Source: Coriobacteriales bacterium OH1046
Lineage (GTDB): Bacteria; Actinomycetota; Coriobacteriia; Coriobacteriales; Atopobiaceae
NCBI GenBank assembly: GCA_004010535.1
Contig: RQYE01000003.1
Location: 1 to 64,000 of the forward strand
DNA length: 64,000 nt
Reading direction: 5' to 3'
How positions within the stretch are numbered: the first letter of the stretch is position 1; every line of letters starts with the position of its first letter. Below the pieces are notes generated by a model that saw only the letters and a program-made list of their open reading frames with translations, searched no databases and was not told the origin of the DNA. The position numbers were made by a program, and so were the translations under genes. This document shows, piece by piece, positions 8,297 to 17,470 of the stretch.

Positions 8297-8779
8297 ATGG
8301 CGGCCTTGCTCTGGGAGATTTTCAGCACAGATCTAGCCTTTGTCGGCTTGGATGTCAGCGACCAAAAGGAGCTGTTCGAAGCAATGGGCGGCAGACTCGA
8401 GGAGCTCGGGTATGTGCGCGATTCTTTCATCGATGCGGTGGCAGCACGGGAGAGGCGCTTCCCGACTGGTCTCGACCTCGGCGATGCTGCGGTGGCCATC
8501 CCGCATACGGATCCCGAGCATGTGAACGAGAATGCCATCGCGATTGCCAATCTCATTCACCCTGTTCCCTTTAGGCAGATGGGGAGCACCGAGGAAGAGG
8601 ATTGCTGGGTGCAGGTGAAGCTCGTCATCATGCTCGCCATCAGCGGTGGCAACTATATCGATATGTTGCAACGTGTCATCCAGTCGATTCAAGACCCAGG
8701 GGTGGTCAAGAGGTTGTTGGGGGCAAGAAGGTCCGAGGAGTTCATCGAGATCGTGAGGAAAAAGGAGGAGGGGCAATGA
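8297..8779 (+). CDS. PTS EIIA component, fructose/galactitol (GatA) type
   Basis: The 160-aa cytosolic phosphocarrier takes phosphate from HPr and passes it to EIIB. The active-site histidine is H70 in VAIPHTDPEHV, the PTS_EIIA_2 signature. It is the first gene of a five-gene operon (EIIA, EIIB, EIIC, aldolase, dehydrogenase). The GGGGAG next to the ATG at 8297 is too close to be ideal; a TTG at 8309 with better spacing is an alternative start and would remove four residues. It overlaps the EIIB start by ATGA. Confidence 0.9.
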   Translation: MAALLWEIFSTDLAFVGLDVSDQKELFEAMGGRLEELGYVRDSFIDAVAARERRFPTGLDLGDAAVAIPHTDPEHVNENAIAIANLIHPVPFRQMGSTEEEDCWVQVKLVIMLAISGGNYIDMLQRVIQSIQDPGVVKRLLGARRSEEFIEIVRKKEEGQ

Positions 8780-9087
8780 AGAAGCGGTACATGATTCTCT
8801 CTGCATGTGGGACGGGCATTGCGACTTCGACCGTCGCGGCCAATTCGTGCAAGACCCTGTTGGAGGAGAGGGGCCTGAAGAATATCGAGATAATCGAATG
8901 CAAGGCGACGGAGATCCTCGGCAAAGCCGAGATCATGAAGCCAGATTGCATCATCTACACTGCGGAAATCCCCGTCGCCAAGCTCGGCGGCATCAAGTGT
9001 TTCCGCGCGATCCAGTTGATCACGGGTATCGGCACAGAGCAGCTCGCCGATGAGATGGCAGAGTACCTCAAGACGTTGAACGATTAG
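8776..9087 (+). CDS. PTS EIIB component, galactitol (GatB) type
   Basis: The 103-aa Rossmann-like phosphocarrier has the P-loop SACGTGIATST, with C11 as the phosphorylated cysteine. The start codon overlaps the EIIA stop (ATGA) behind AAAGGAGGAGGGG, indicating translational coupling. Length is standard for GatB. It donates phosphate to the incoming sugar or polyol at EIIC. Confidence 0.92.
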   Translation: MKKRYMILSACGTGIATSTVAANSCKTLLEERGLKNIEIIECKATEILGKAEIMKPDCIIYTAEIPVAKLGGIKCFRAIQLITGIGTEQLADEMAEYLKTLND

Positions 9088-9151
9088 ACGGGCATTCCCC
9101 AACAGAAGCATCAAGCGGTTTATCGGTATCGACTAGGAATGGAGGATCACG

Positions 9152-10414
9152 ATGGAAATCCTTAATTACATCCTTGGCATGGGTTCTTCGGTGGTGATGC
9201 CCATCATCATCACCATCCTTGGTCTGATCATGGGCGAGAAGTTCTCGAAGGCCTTCCGAGCCGGCCTTACGATCGGCATCGGTTTTATCGGCATCAACCT
9301 CGTCGTCGGCCTCATGGGCCAGTACATCACACCTGCCACCCAAGCTATGACCGAGCGTTTCAGCCTGAATCTCTCGGTCATCGATGTGGGCTGGCCCGTC
9401 AGCTCGTCGATCGCGTTCGCGACGAATATCGTCCCCTTCGTCTTCATCACGTGTTTCGTGATCAACATCATCATGCTCGCATTCAATTGGACCAAGACGC
9501 TCGATATCGACGTCTGGAACTACTGGCACTTCATCTTCACGGGCTCCCTCGTTCAGCACATGACAGGCAGCATGCCTCTCGGTATCCTCGCATCGGCCAT
9601 CACATTCGTCATCATTGTGAAGTTCGCCGACTGGAGCGCCCCGTTTGTCCAGGACTACTTCGGTCTCCCGGGCATCTCGCTGCCGCATACCGAGACGGTT
9701 TCCTGGGCGCCCCTCTGTCTCGGACTTGACAAGCTCTACGACAAGATCCCCGGTATCAATAAGATCGACTGGTCTCCCGATAAGGTCCAGGAGCGTATCG
9801 GCTTCCTCGGCGAACCCATGATCCTCGGCGCCATCCTCGGCGCACTCATCGGGTTTCTTGCCGGGGAGGACGTTGCCGGTATCGTTGCCATTGCGGTCAA
9901 CATGGCGGCTGTCATGTTCATACTTCCGCGCATGGTTAAGATCCTGATGGAGGGTCTGATCCCCCTGAGCGAGGATGCCAAGGCTTTCATGAACAAGCAC
10001 TTCCCCGGCAAGGAGATCTACATCGGCCTTGATGCTGCTGTCGCAACCGGCTCTCCGGTTGTCATCTCCAGCGCGCTTATCATGATTCCCATCACGCTCC
10101 TGCTCTCGTTCATCCTGCCGGGCAACAAGGTCATGCCCCTCGTCGACTTCTCCACGATTCCCTTCTTCATGATCTGGCCGGCTGTGGCGTCCAAGGGCAA
10201 CCTGTTCCGCACCCTGCTCACCGGCACCCTCATAATGATCGCGATCCTCTATATCGCCACCGACCTCGCGCCGACCGTCACCCAGATTGCCCAGTCCGTG
10301 AAGTTCGCATTCCCCGAGGGTGCCTCCGCAGTCTCATCGCTGGATGTCGGCGCGCATCTGATCCCGTACATCGTCGCGAAGATCTTCGAGGTATTCGCCG
10401 CCCTGTTTGCCTGA
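9152..10414 (+). CDS. PTS EIIC component, galactitol (GatC) family permease
   Basis: The 420-aa integral membrane transporter has about 9-10 hydrophobic segments. It begins MEILNYILGMGSSVVMPIII, typical of GatC, and carries the conserved GFIGINLV and SLPHTE regions. It forms the translocation channel with GatA/GatB for a hexitol or pentitol that emerges phosphorylated. GatC family members carry galactitol, D-arabitol or other polyols, so substrate is not decided. Spacing to EIIB is 64 bp with a GGAGG site. Confidence 0.9.
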   Translation: MEILNYILGMGSSVVMPIIITILGLIMGEKFSKAFRAGLTIGIGFIGINLVVGLMGQYITPATQAMTERFSLNLSVIDVGWPVSSSIAFATNIVPFVFITCFVINIIMLAFNWTKTLDIDVWNYWHFIFTGSLVQHMTGSMPLGILASAITFVIIVKFADWSAPFVQDYFGLPGISLPHTETVSWAPLCLGLDKLYDKIPGINKIDWSPDKVQERIGFLGEPMILGAILGALIGFLAGEDVAGIVAIAVNMAAVMFILPRMVKILMEGLIPLSEDAKAFMNKHFPGKEIYIGLDAAVATGSPVVISSALIMIPITLLLSFILPGNKVMPLVDFSTIPFFMIWPAVASKGNLFRTLLTGTLIMIAILYIATDLAPTVTQIAQSVKFAFPEGASAVSSLDVGAHLIPYIVAKIFEVFAALFA

Positions 10415-10465
10415 TGGTTCGCTGCCCCCTGCTTATCGCCCCATATAGTACTGGAGGTAAGAGCT

Positions 10466-11119
10466 ATGCTCCTTGAGGAAGAGAGAAAGCATGTCATCGA
10501 GATCGCCCTGCAGATCTCTGATATGAAACTGGTACCGCTCACCTATGGCAACTACAGTTTGAGGGATCCCGAAAGCGGCCTGGTATGCGTCACTCCGAGC
10601 GGCATGCCCTACCATACGCTACATCCCTCCGATATCGTCGTCGTGGATATCGACGGCAGCGTGGTCGATGGCGAGCGTCGGCCCTCGATTGAGACGCCGC
10701 TGCATACGGGCATCTACCGCAGGCGTGACGATGTGCTCGGCATCGTACATACGCACTCAACGTTCTGCACTGCGTGGGCCTGCCGCGACATCGATGGCAT
10801 GCCGTGCACCACCTCCGAGATGGCCGGTCTGGTTGGCGGCAAGGTCAAGATCGCCGACTTCTGCCTGCCTGGCTCGCAGGAGCTCGCCGATGCGACAGCG
10901 GAGGCGATCGGCAATGACAAGGCGTGTCTCATGGGCAACCATGGGGCCATTTGCGCCGACGTCTCCATCGATGACGCGCTCAAGGACGCGATCATCCTCG
11001 AGGAGGGTGCGAAAGTCTCTTTCTATGCGTTCCAGATGGGCGATGTGAACATCCTTGCCGACCAGATCGCCAAGCTCATGCAGCAGGATACGACCGAGCA
11101 TTACGGGCAAGTGAAGTAG
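10466..11119 (+). CDS. Class II aldolase/adducin family sugar-phosphate aldolase or epimerase
   Basis: The 217-aa Zn enzyme belongs to the FucA/AraD fold. Metal ligands are H95 and H97 (HTHS) and H159 (GNHGAIC); E76 in SIETPLHTGIY is the catalytic glutamate. Family reactions include L-fuculose-1-P aldolase, rhamnulose-1-P aldolase and L-ribulose-5-P 4-epimerase. In this operon it should act downstream of the dehydrogenase on the ketose phosphate. The sequence alone does not separate aldolase from 4-epimerase activity. Confidence 0.85.
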   Translation: MLLEEERKHVIEIALQISDMKLVPLTYGNYSLRDPESGLVCVTPSGMPYHTLHPSDIVVVDIDGSVVDGERRPSIETPLHTGIYRRRDDVLGIVHTHSTFCTAWACRDIDGMPCTTSEMAGLVGGKVKIADFCLPGSQELADATAEAIGNDKACLMGNHGAICADVSIDDALKDAIILEEGAKVSFYAFQMGDVNILADQIAKLMQQDTTEHYGQVK

Positions 11120-11171
11120 CGCCTGTATTTCCCATGCGTTTTGAAGGCTGATGAGGAGATGGGAGTGTTCC

Positions 11172-12236
11172 ATGCAAGGCAAGATGATGGCCCAGATGTT
11201 CTATGCACCGGGTGACGTCCGCTTCGAGGAGACGGATATCCCCCAGATCGGTGATGACGAGATCCTCGTGAAGGTACGCACCGCCCTTACCTGCGGCACT
11301 GACCTCAAGACCTACCGTCGCGGGCACCCAACGATCATCCAGCACGTGCCTTCCACGTTTGGGCATGAGTTTGCGAGCGATGTCATCGAGGTGGGGAGGA
11401 ACGTCGACAAGTTCAAGATCGGCGATCGTGTTGTGGGTGCCAATACCGCTCCCTGCTTCCAATGCGAGGCCTGCAAGAACGAGCAATACAGCTTGTGCGA
11501 GAACCTCTCATATCTCAACGGCGCGTTCTCCGAGTACGTTGCGGTGCCCGAGCACATCCTGAATTACAACTTCTACAAGATTCCCGATGGTCTCCGTTAC
11601 GAGCACGCTGCGCTGCTCGAACCCCTCGCCTGTGCCGTGCACGGATTCGACACGCTTCCTGTACGGGCGGGCGACTATACCGTGGTCATCGGGGCCGGCC
11701 CCATCGGCCTGATGTTCATGGATCTGCTGAGCCTCGCCGGCTGCAGGGTCATCGCAGCAGACCTCTCCGACTGCCGACTCGAGCTCTCGAGGAACTTCGG
11801 AAGCTTCGCGACTGTCAATGCTGGTGCCGACGACTATATCGAGCAGGTCAGGATCCTCACCGAAGGCAAAGGCCCGCAGATCGTCGTCGAGGCCACGGGC
11901 TTCCCCAGCGCATGGGAGGCGGCGTTCGATATGGCACGGCCCGGCGCAACCGTCCTGTGCTTCGGAGGCACCAAGGCCGGTTCCACGGTCACGTTCGACT
12001 GCAAGAAGTTCCACTACAGCGAGATCACGCTCAAGGGCGTGTACCACCATACCCCATATCATGTGAGGTGGGCGCTCGACCTGCTTGCGAGCGCCCAAAT
12101 CGACGGCTCTAAGTACATCAGCGGGTACTATCCGCTCGAGAAGACGATCGAGGCCCTCGACAGCATCGGCAATCAGGAGGGGATCAAATACGTGATTCTC
12201 CCGAACGGCACAAAGGAAGATCTCGACCTCGGATAA
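11172..12236 (+). CDS. Zinc-dependent polyol-phosphate dehydrogenase (MDR family)
   Basis: The 354-aa medium-chain dehydrogenase has catalytic Zn ligands C41 (LTCGTDL) and H65-E66 (GHE), and structural Zn cysteines C95, C98, C101 and C109. The Rossmann motif is GAGPIGLMFMDL. As the last gene of the galactitol-type PTS operon it probably oxidises the imported polyol phosphate to a ketose phosphate with NAD(P). The ATG at 11172 is preferred over an in-frame ATG 21 bp upstream, because GGAG lies at suitable spacing and the protein then starts at the family's usual position. Confidence 0.88.
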   Translation: MQGKMMAQMFYAPGDVRFEETDIPQIGDDEILVKVRTALTCGTDLKTYRRGHPTIIQHVPSTFGHEFASDVIEVGRNVDKFKIGDRVVGANTAPCFQCEACKNEQYSLCENLSYLNGAFSEYVAVPEHILNYNFYKIPDGLRYEHAALLEPLACAVHGFDTLPVRAGDYTVVIGAGPIGLMFMDLLSLAGCRVIAADLSDCRLELSRNFGSFATVNAGADDYIEQVRILTEGKGPQIVVEATGFPSAWEAAFDMARPGATVLCFGGTKAGSTVTFDCKKFHYSEITLKGVYHHTPYHVRWALDLLASAQIDGSKYISGYYPLEKTIEALDSIGNQEGIKYVILPNGTKEDLDLG

Positions 12237-13003
12237 TGTTGGATTTCCGATGGGGGGCGGAAAGAGCCCTCCTCTTCGGAGCGATCTCATTGCCACTCAG
12301 CCGCCACGTACTTCCAAGTGGGTTTCTCCCGGACGGGATCCGGCAATGCACCGGACCCTGTCCTTCCGCATGCCGGATTAAAGTACCCTGAATCAAGCCT
12401 TGGCGCAACGAGAAAGGGCCTGCATCGATGAGCTCGCGGAGTGGGATATCCCAATCCTACGCTCTATTTTTATGAGCACGGTCCCAACGGAATCCGTCTC
12501 GCGGTGGTGATAGAGCGCTTATGTTCATAAGCATCCTTATCCGAACCATCTTATGCATAATCGAAGATGCCGTTTGCATCATCGCATGCGCCACATCAAA
12601 CGGTTCATCTATTTCTTGAATCAGCAGCTCTACATCTCATACCATGCAAGGAACGAGTATCCGATAGAAACCGCTTACCGTAAATTCGCTACCTTTCGCG
12701 AAATGATATATAAAACAATATATGCATAAATAATGGAATAAGATAAAAAATATGCATTTTTGGCCAAAAAAGCGGAAAAATTTGTCCATTCGACCAGCGC
12801 GTTTCCCAAGAACGGATGGCGAGTTGTCCTCTCGCGTGCCTCAGCGAGCCGTTTTCGGGGGATATTCGTACATCACAGTATGTACAAGTGATATCCGTTT
12901 TTCTGTACGACTTGGCAAAAAGCACCGATTGAACAGCTGTTTTATAGTTTGCTCAACGGAATCGGCGGCAGGCGAGTAGGACGGGGCACAAGGGGGAGGT
13001 CGC
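12237..13003. other. Long AT-rich intergenic region with repeated palindromes
   Basis: This 767-bp spacer before the GntR gene has no recognisable gene; its second half is strongly AT-rich. It contains the perfect dyads GCTTATG-TT-CATAAGC (12517-12532), TTATGCATAA (12551-12560) and TTTTTGGCCAAAAA (12757-12770), further TATGCAT copies near 12720 and 12751, a TTTCGCGAAA near 12697, and a nested dyad at 12860-12896. The density of dyads suggests a promoter/operator region or decayed DNA. Confidence 0.5.
12860..12896. promoter_or_regulatory. Nested dyad, candidate operator for the GntR regulator
   Basis: GTACAT-CACAGT-ATGTAC (12868-12885) is a perfect 6+6 dyad, flanked by GGATAT (12860-12865) and ATATCC (12891-12896). 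It lies 108 bp upstream of the GntR gene in otherwise AT-rich DNA. HutC-type regulators bind such dyads and commonly autoregulate; the link is inferred from position. Confidence 0.5.
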
Positions 13004-13735
13004 ATGTCCGAGAACGCTCGAGAGGTCCCGCTGCATGTCCAAGCGGCAAGCTTCATGCGAGACAAGATCTACGCGCACGAATGGATTCCCGAGCACCAGA
13101 TACCTGTGGAGCACGAACTCTGCGAGATGCTCGGCATGAGCCGCGGCACCGTTCGGCGTGCCATCAAGACGCTCGTGAACGAGAACCTCCTCGTCCAGAT
13201 GCATGGGAAGGGCACCTTCGTCACAAGTTCCATCCTCACCCATCCGACCGGCAGCATACTCATGTCGTTTGCGGAGTCGCTTGCGTCGCAGGGCGTGCAA
13301 TTCACCACGAAGGTCCTGCGCCAAGAGGCTGTTCCCGCAGACGCCTTCGCCAGTGGGAAGCTGTTCGTCCCGATGGGGTCGCCCGTCCTCATGCTCGATC
13401 GCCTGAGGCGCGTCGAGGGCAAACCGATCCTGCTCATCGAGAGCATCATCAACCTGAGCGCTCTCCCGGGCCTCGATGGGGTCGACTATGCAGAACGGGG
13501 CCTCTTCAGCACGATCGAGTCAAGGTTCGGCAAGAAGATCGGCCACTCGAATGCCCGCTATGCTGCCTGCGTGGTGGGAAAAGAGCGCGGAGAGCTCATG
13601 GAGGTTTCCGAGGATGCTCCCGTGCTGCATCTGGAGCAGCAGATCTTCCTCACGGACAACACGCCCGCCGAGTGGAGCAATGTGTGGCTGAGCGCGAATA
13701 AGTACATCGTCGGAACGGTCTTGCAGCGCATGTGA
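13004..13735 (+). CDS. GntR/HutC family transcriptional regulator (UTRA domain)
   Basis: The 243-aa protein has an N-terminal winged HTH (residues ~8-75: VPLHVQAASFMRDKIY, then CEMLGMSRGTVRRAIKTL, and the wing with GKGTFV) and a C-terminal UTRA ligand-binding domain (~95-240). HutC-type members sense sugar phosphates or amino acids and repress neighbouring catabolic genes. It directly precedes the mannose-type PTS island in the same direction, with 91 bp between, and is the likely repressor. The ATG follows GGGGGAGG. Confidence 0.9.
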   Translation: MSENAREVPLHVQAASFMRDKIYAHEWIPEHQIPVEHELCEMLGMSRGTVRRAIKTLVNENLLVQMHGKGTFVTSSILTHPTGSILMSFAESLASQGVQFTTKVLRQEAVPADAFASGKLFVPMGSPVLMLDRLRRVEGKPILLIESIINLSALPGLDGVDYAERGLFSTIESRFGKKIGHSNARYAACVVGKERGELMEVSEDAPVLHLEQQIFLTDNTPAEWSNVWLSANKYIVGTVLQRM

Positions 13736-13826
13736 CGCACGGGCATGCATGAACGGCATAGGGGTTGAGAGCCGATCCGGTCGGCTTGGGATAGCTTTGC
13801 GCGGATCCGCAGGAGGGGAGTGTTTC

Positions 13827-14261
13827 GTGAAGATCATCTTGGTATCGCACGGAAGGTTCAGCCAGGGTCTCAAGGATGGCGTTCAGATGCTTCTCGGCCC
13901 TCAAGAGGACATCGAGGCGTTCATCCTTTCTGCCGAGGAGCCTCCTACCGAGCTCGGCGCGCGCCTCGCGGCCGCGCTTTCGCCCGAAGACGAGGGCAAC
14001 AGCGTCTTCTTCACCGACCTGTACTTCGGAAGCCCCTTCAACCAAGTGGTGGAACTGTCCCGCACGCATGACATCTACCACGTGACCGGCGTCAATCTCC
14101 CCGCGCTTCTGGAAGCGGTCGTCGTGCGCAACAGCGGCCAGTCGTGCGAGGAGGTCGTCGCGGCTGCGATGGCGGCCTCCGAGGGGAGCATCAAGGATGT
14201 GAGGAAGCTTCTTGCCGAGCAGGTGAACGAAGACATGGGAGAAGAGGAGGAGTGGCGATGA
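13827..14261 (+). CDS. PTS EIIA component, mannose family
   Basis: The 144-aa phosphocarrier starts at GTG 13827, six bases after AGGAGGGGAG; an ATG at 13749 would add 26 residues without homology. The phosphorylated histidine is H8 (ILVSHGRFSQGL), as in ManX-type EIIA. FFTDLYFGSPFN matches the conserved D-L-x-G-x-P-x-N strand. It overlaps the EIIB start by ATGA. It is the first gene of a seven-gene operon for uptake and breakdown of one substrate. Confidence 0.9.
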   Translation: MKIILVSHGRFSQGLKDGVQMLLGPQEDIEAFILSAEEPPTELGARLAAALSPEDEGNSVFFTDLYFGSPFNQVVELSRTHDIYHVTGVNLPALLEAVVVRNSGQSCEEVVAAAMAASEGSIKDVRKLLAEQVNEDMGEEEEWR

Positions 14262-14752
14262 GAAACGTTGTGTTGGCCCGGGTGGATGACCGCCTGATCC
14301 ACGGCGAGGTCGTCTCGGTATGGACACCCACCCTATCCGCGAATGCGATTCTCGTGGTGGATGACGATGTGGCCAAAGACGACTTCAACAAGCGCGTGAT
14401 CAAGTCGCTCGCGCCCGAAGGGGTCAAGGTATTCGTCTCTTCGGTCGAGGGGGCCATAAAGGGCCTGCTCAAAGATCCCATCTCCGGAGAGCGCGTGATC
14501 GTGCTTGCGAAGAGCCCGATCACGTTCGCGAGAATCGTCGATGCGGGCGTGCCCCTCAAGGAGGTGAATCTCGGCGGCATGGGCCTGCGTGGAGACCGCA
14601 AGACCTTCATCAAGAACGTTGCAGCAAGTCCGGTTGAGGTCGAGGCCATCCGCGAAATGCGCGACAAGGGCGTGCATGTTTTCTATCAGCTCGTGCCCGA
14701 GCAGGCCGTTATCGAGGTCGATGAAGCTCTCGGGCGGGCGGGAAAGGAGTAA
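14258..14752 (+). CDS. PTS EIIB component, mannose/sorbose family
   Basis: The 164-aa protein carries the family's phosphohistidine motif ARVDDRLIHGEV, with H15 phosphorylated by EIIA. VNLGGMGLRGDRK is the second conserved loop. Translationally coupled to EIIA, with the EIIC start 4 bp after its stop. It transfers phosphate to the sugar carried by EIIC-EIID. Confidence 0.93.
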   Translation: MRNVVLARVDDRLIHGEVVSVWTPTLSANAILVVDDDVAKDDFNKRVIKSLAPEGVKVFVSSVEGAIKGLLKDPISGERVIVLAKSPITFARIVDAGVPLKEVNLGGMGLRGDRKTFIKNVAASPVEVEAIREMRDKGVHVFYQLVPEQAVIEVDEALGRAGKE

Positions 14753-14755
14753 GCA

Positions 14756-15538
14756 ATGAGTATCCTGCAAGCTGTTCTCTGCGGTATCACCTACTGGTTG
14801 GCGATCGGCAACCTTCCCTTCGTAGGCCTCTGGTCGCTCCAGCGCCCTCTGGTCTGCGGTCTGGTGACCGGAGTCATCCTCGGCGATCCCGTCGCGGGGG
14901 CCGTCGTGGGCGGATCGATCAACCTCGTGTATCTCGGCTTCATCTCGGCAGGCGGCTCCATGCCCGCCGATATGGCCCTCGCCGGCATCCTCGGGACGGC
15001 CTACGCCATCGTGGGCGGGCTCGACTCCGGGACCGCGCTCGCGCTGTCCGTCCCCATCGGCCTGCTCGGCACCATCGTGTGGTACCTGCGCATGACCTTC
15101 GACTCGGTCTTCGTCCACGTGGCGGACAACTACATCGAGAAGGGCGAGCATCACAAGATCTGGCGCGCCAACGTGCTCTACCCGCAGATCTTCGCAGCGG
15201 TGATCACGGTTATCCCCTGCACCCTCGCAGCATATTTCGGTGCCTCCTACATCCAGTCGTTCATCGACTTCATGAGCGGACCCATCCTGAACGTGTTCCA
15301 AGTCATCGGCGGCATGATGCCCGCCTTGGGTATCGCGATCACGCTCACATATATCTTCAAGGGCGAGGCGACCGTGTTCCTGTTCGTGGGCTTCGTGCTC
15401 GCGGTGTACACGGGCCTCGGCCTGCTCCCGCTGGGCGTCATCGCCCTGCTCACCGCCATCGTGTACGTGCAGCTTTCGTCGGGCAGTGAAGACGCTGCGG
15501 CAACGCCTGCGGCAGGAGAGGATGAGGAGGAGTTCTGA
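14756..15538 (+). CDS. PTS EIIC component, mannose/sorbose family
   Basis: The 260-aa membrane protein has the ManY-type fold with conserved PLVCGLVTGVILGDPVAG and INLVYLGFISAGGSMPADM loops that line the substrate site. The C-terminus is acidic and Ala-rich. The EIID start overlaps its stop (TGATG), which keeps the C:D ratio fixed. Confidence 0.92.
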   Translation: MSILQAVLCGITYWLAIGNLPFVGLWSLQRPLVCGLVTGVILGDPVAGAVVGGSINLVYLGFISAGGSMPADMALAGILGTAYAIVGGLDSGTALALSVPIGLLGTIVWYLRMTFDSVFVHVADNYIEKGEHHKIWRANVLYPQIFAAVITVIPCTLAAYFGASYIQSFIDFMSGPILNVFQVIGGMMPALGIAITLTYIFKGEATVFLFVGFVLAVYTGLGLLPLGVIALLTAIVYVQLSSGSEDAAATPAAGEDEEEF

Positions 15539-16386
15539 TGGCAGACAACAGCAAGATGGCGCGCGAGGGCGGTCTTATCCCCAAGAGCGCACTCACCAAG
15601 GCATGGCTCATCTGGGAGACCTTCCCGCAGACCTGCTACAACTACGAGCGCATGATGGGCCAGGTCGTAGCGCACTTCTTCTCCGTGCTCGTCGGCTTCC
15701 TCTACCCCGACGATCCGGAGAAGCGCAAGGACCTCATGCGCCGCGAGATCGAGTTCTTCAACGTCCATATCGAGGCGGGCTCCTGCATCCTCGGCATGAT
15801 TGCCGCGATGGAGGAGGAGAAGGCCCAGGGCGTCGACATCCCCAACGAGTTCATCACCAACATCAAGACCTCCCTCATGGGACCGCTTGCGGGTGTGGGC
15901 GATACGATCTGGCAGGGCGTCGTCATCCCCATCCTGCTCGGTATCTGCATCGACCTCACCTCCATGGGCGGCGGCAACATCTGGGGCGCGATCATCTATG
16001 CGGTCGTCATCTGCGCCGCCGCCTACGCCATCTCCTATGCGAACTTCATGTTCGGCTACAACGCGGGCAGCAACGCGGTGCTCGACTTCCTCGAGAAGGG
16101 AACGCTCAACAAGATCCTCAAGGGCGCATCGATCATGGGCTGCATGGTCATGGGCGGCCTCATCGTGAACTACGTGAAGGTGGCTTGCGGCGTGGAGATC
16201 GCCTCCGCCGGGTCCGTATTCAACCTGCAGACCGGGTTCTTCGACATGGTCATGCCGCGTATCCTGCCGCTCGCGACCACCATGCTCATCTATTGGCTGC
16301 TCAAGAAGCGCTGGTCGTCCCTCAAGATCATCGGCCTGATCATCGTCATCGGCATCGTCGGCGGCCTCAGCGGGATCCTCGTGTAG
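15538..16386 (+). CDS. PTS EIID component, mannose/sorbose family
   Basis: The 282-aa EIID subunit is characteristic of the mannose family and absent from other PTS types. It has the conserved FPQTCYNYERMMG segment near residue 32, SLMGPLAGVGDTIWQGV around 112-128, and a C-terminal membrane helix pair. It assembles with EIIC as the channel. A dehydrogenase follows after 32 bp. Confidence 0.93.
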   Translation: MADNSKMAREGGLIPKSALTKAWLIWETFPQTCYNYERMMGQVVAHFFSVLVGFLYPDDPEKRKDLMRREIEFFNVHIEAGSCILGMIAAMEEEKAQGVDIPNEFITNIKTSLMGPLAGVGDTIWQGVVIPILLGICIDLTSMGGGNIWGAIIYAVVICAAAYAISYANFMFGYNAGSNAVLDFLEKGTLNKILKGASIMGCMVMGGLIVNYVKVACGVEIASAGSVFNLQTGFFDMVMPRILPLATTMLIYWLLKKRWSSLKIIGLIIVIGIVGGLSGILV

Positions 16387-16418
16387 CAGTCGGATAAGAA
16401 GCCCAGAACGGAGGCGTC

Positions 16419-17465
16419 ATGCAAGCATTGGTCATGAGCGAGCCTGGAAATGTCAAGCTCACCGAGATCCCCACGCCCGTGCCAGGTCCGGACGAGGTCC
16501 TCATCAAGGTCGGGGCTTCGGGCATCTGCACGAACGATATCCGCGACTATCTGGGAGATTGCGACTATTCCTATCCGCGCATCGGCGGGCATGAGTTCGC
16601 GGGGACGATCGAGGCGCTCGGAAGCGCCGTCGATGCTAGGCGCTTCCAGGCGGGGCAACGTGTGGTCAAGTACATCATCGAGGACTGCAAGGAGTGCTAT
16701 TTCTGCCATACGGGGCACGAGAACATCTGCGAGGAGCATCCGCGCTCGCGTATCTTCCATTCCGAGGACGGCATATCGGGCTATGCCGGATTCGCGGAGT
16801 ACGTCATCGCCAAGGCGGACGACATCATGGTCTTCGAGCATGAGGAATCCTTCATCAAGATGGCGTTTACCGAGCCCATGGCCTGCGTCATCAACAGCAT
16901 CGAATGCACCGATGTCCATTTCGGCCAGGATTGCCTGGTGATCGGCGGGGGCACGATGGGGCTGCTCCACGTGATGCTGCTGCGCCTGCGCGGCGCCCGC
17001 GTCATCGTGAGCGAGCCTATGGAGGCGCGCCGCGCGATGGCCCTCGAACTCGGGGCATCGGAGGTCCTCGATCCCGCCGAGGGAGACGCCGTTCGAAAGG
17101 TGCGCGTGCTGACGGGCGGGCGCGGAGCTGATTTCGTCTACAACACCGTCTCCCATCCCGCGATCGCTGCCCAAGCGGTCCGCATGACGGCTGCGTGCGG
17201 CACCTGCGTGATGTTCAGCTCCATCCATCCCCGGGAGGATGTTCCCCTGGATGCGGGAAGGATCCACAGCATGCAGGTTACGGTGACCGGTGCCGTGAGC
17301 CCGACCATCCGCGCATACTTCGAGTCCGTGCAGATGCTGGATAAGGGTCTTGTCGACCCGACCCCCCTCATCGAGGGCGTGTTCGATTGCACGGAGTTCC
17401 AAGCGGCCATGGACACGGCCCTCCGTCCGGACTCCTACAAGGTCATCGTGAGATTCGGAGCGTGA
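16419..17465 (+). CDS. Zinc-dependent polyol/sugar-phosphate dehydrogenase (MDR family)
   Basis: The 348-aa dehydrogenase has catalytic Zn ligands C37 (SGICTNDI) and H58-E59 (GHEF), structural cysteines C90, C93, C96 and C104, and nucleotide-binding GGGTMGLLHVMLL. The Asn in CTND replaces the usual Gly-Ser after the Cys, a variation seen across this family. As part of the mannose-type PTS operon it should oxidise the phosphorylated polyol to a ketose phosphate. Its stop overlaps the alternative GTG start of the kinase. Confidence 0.87.
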   Translation: MQALVMSEPGNVKLTEIPTPVPGPDEVLIKVGASGICTNDIRDYLGDCDYSYPRIGGHEFAGTIEALGSAVDARRFQAGQRVVKYIIEDCKECYFCHTGHENICEEHPRSRIFHSEDGISGYAGFAEYVIAKADDIMVFEHEESFIKMAFTEPMACVINSIECTDVHFGQDCLVIGGGTMGLLHVMLLRLRGARVIVSEPMEARRAMALELGASEVLDPAEGDAVRKVRVLTGGRGADFVYNTVSHPAIAAQAVRMTAACGTCVMFSSIHPREDVPLDAGRIHSMQVTVTGAVSPTIRAYFESVQMLDKGLVDPTPLIEGVFDCTEFQAAMDTALRPDSYKVIVRFGA

Positions 17466-17470
17466 GGACC

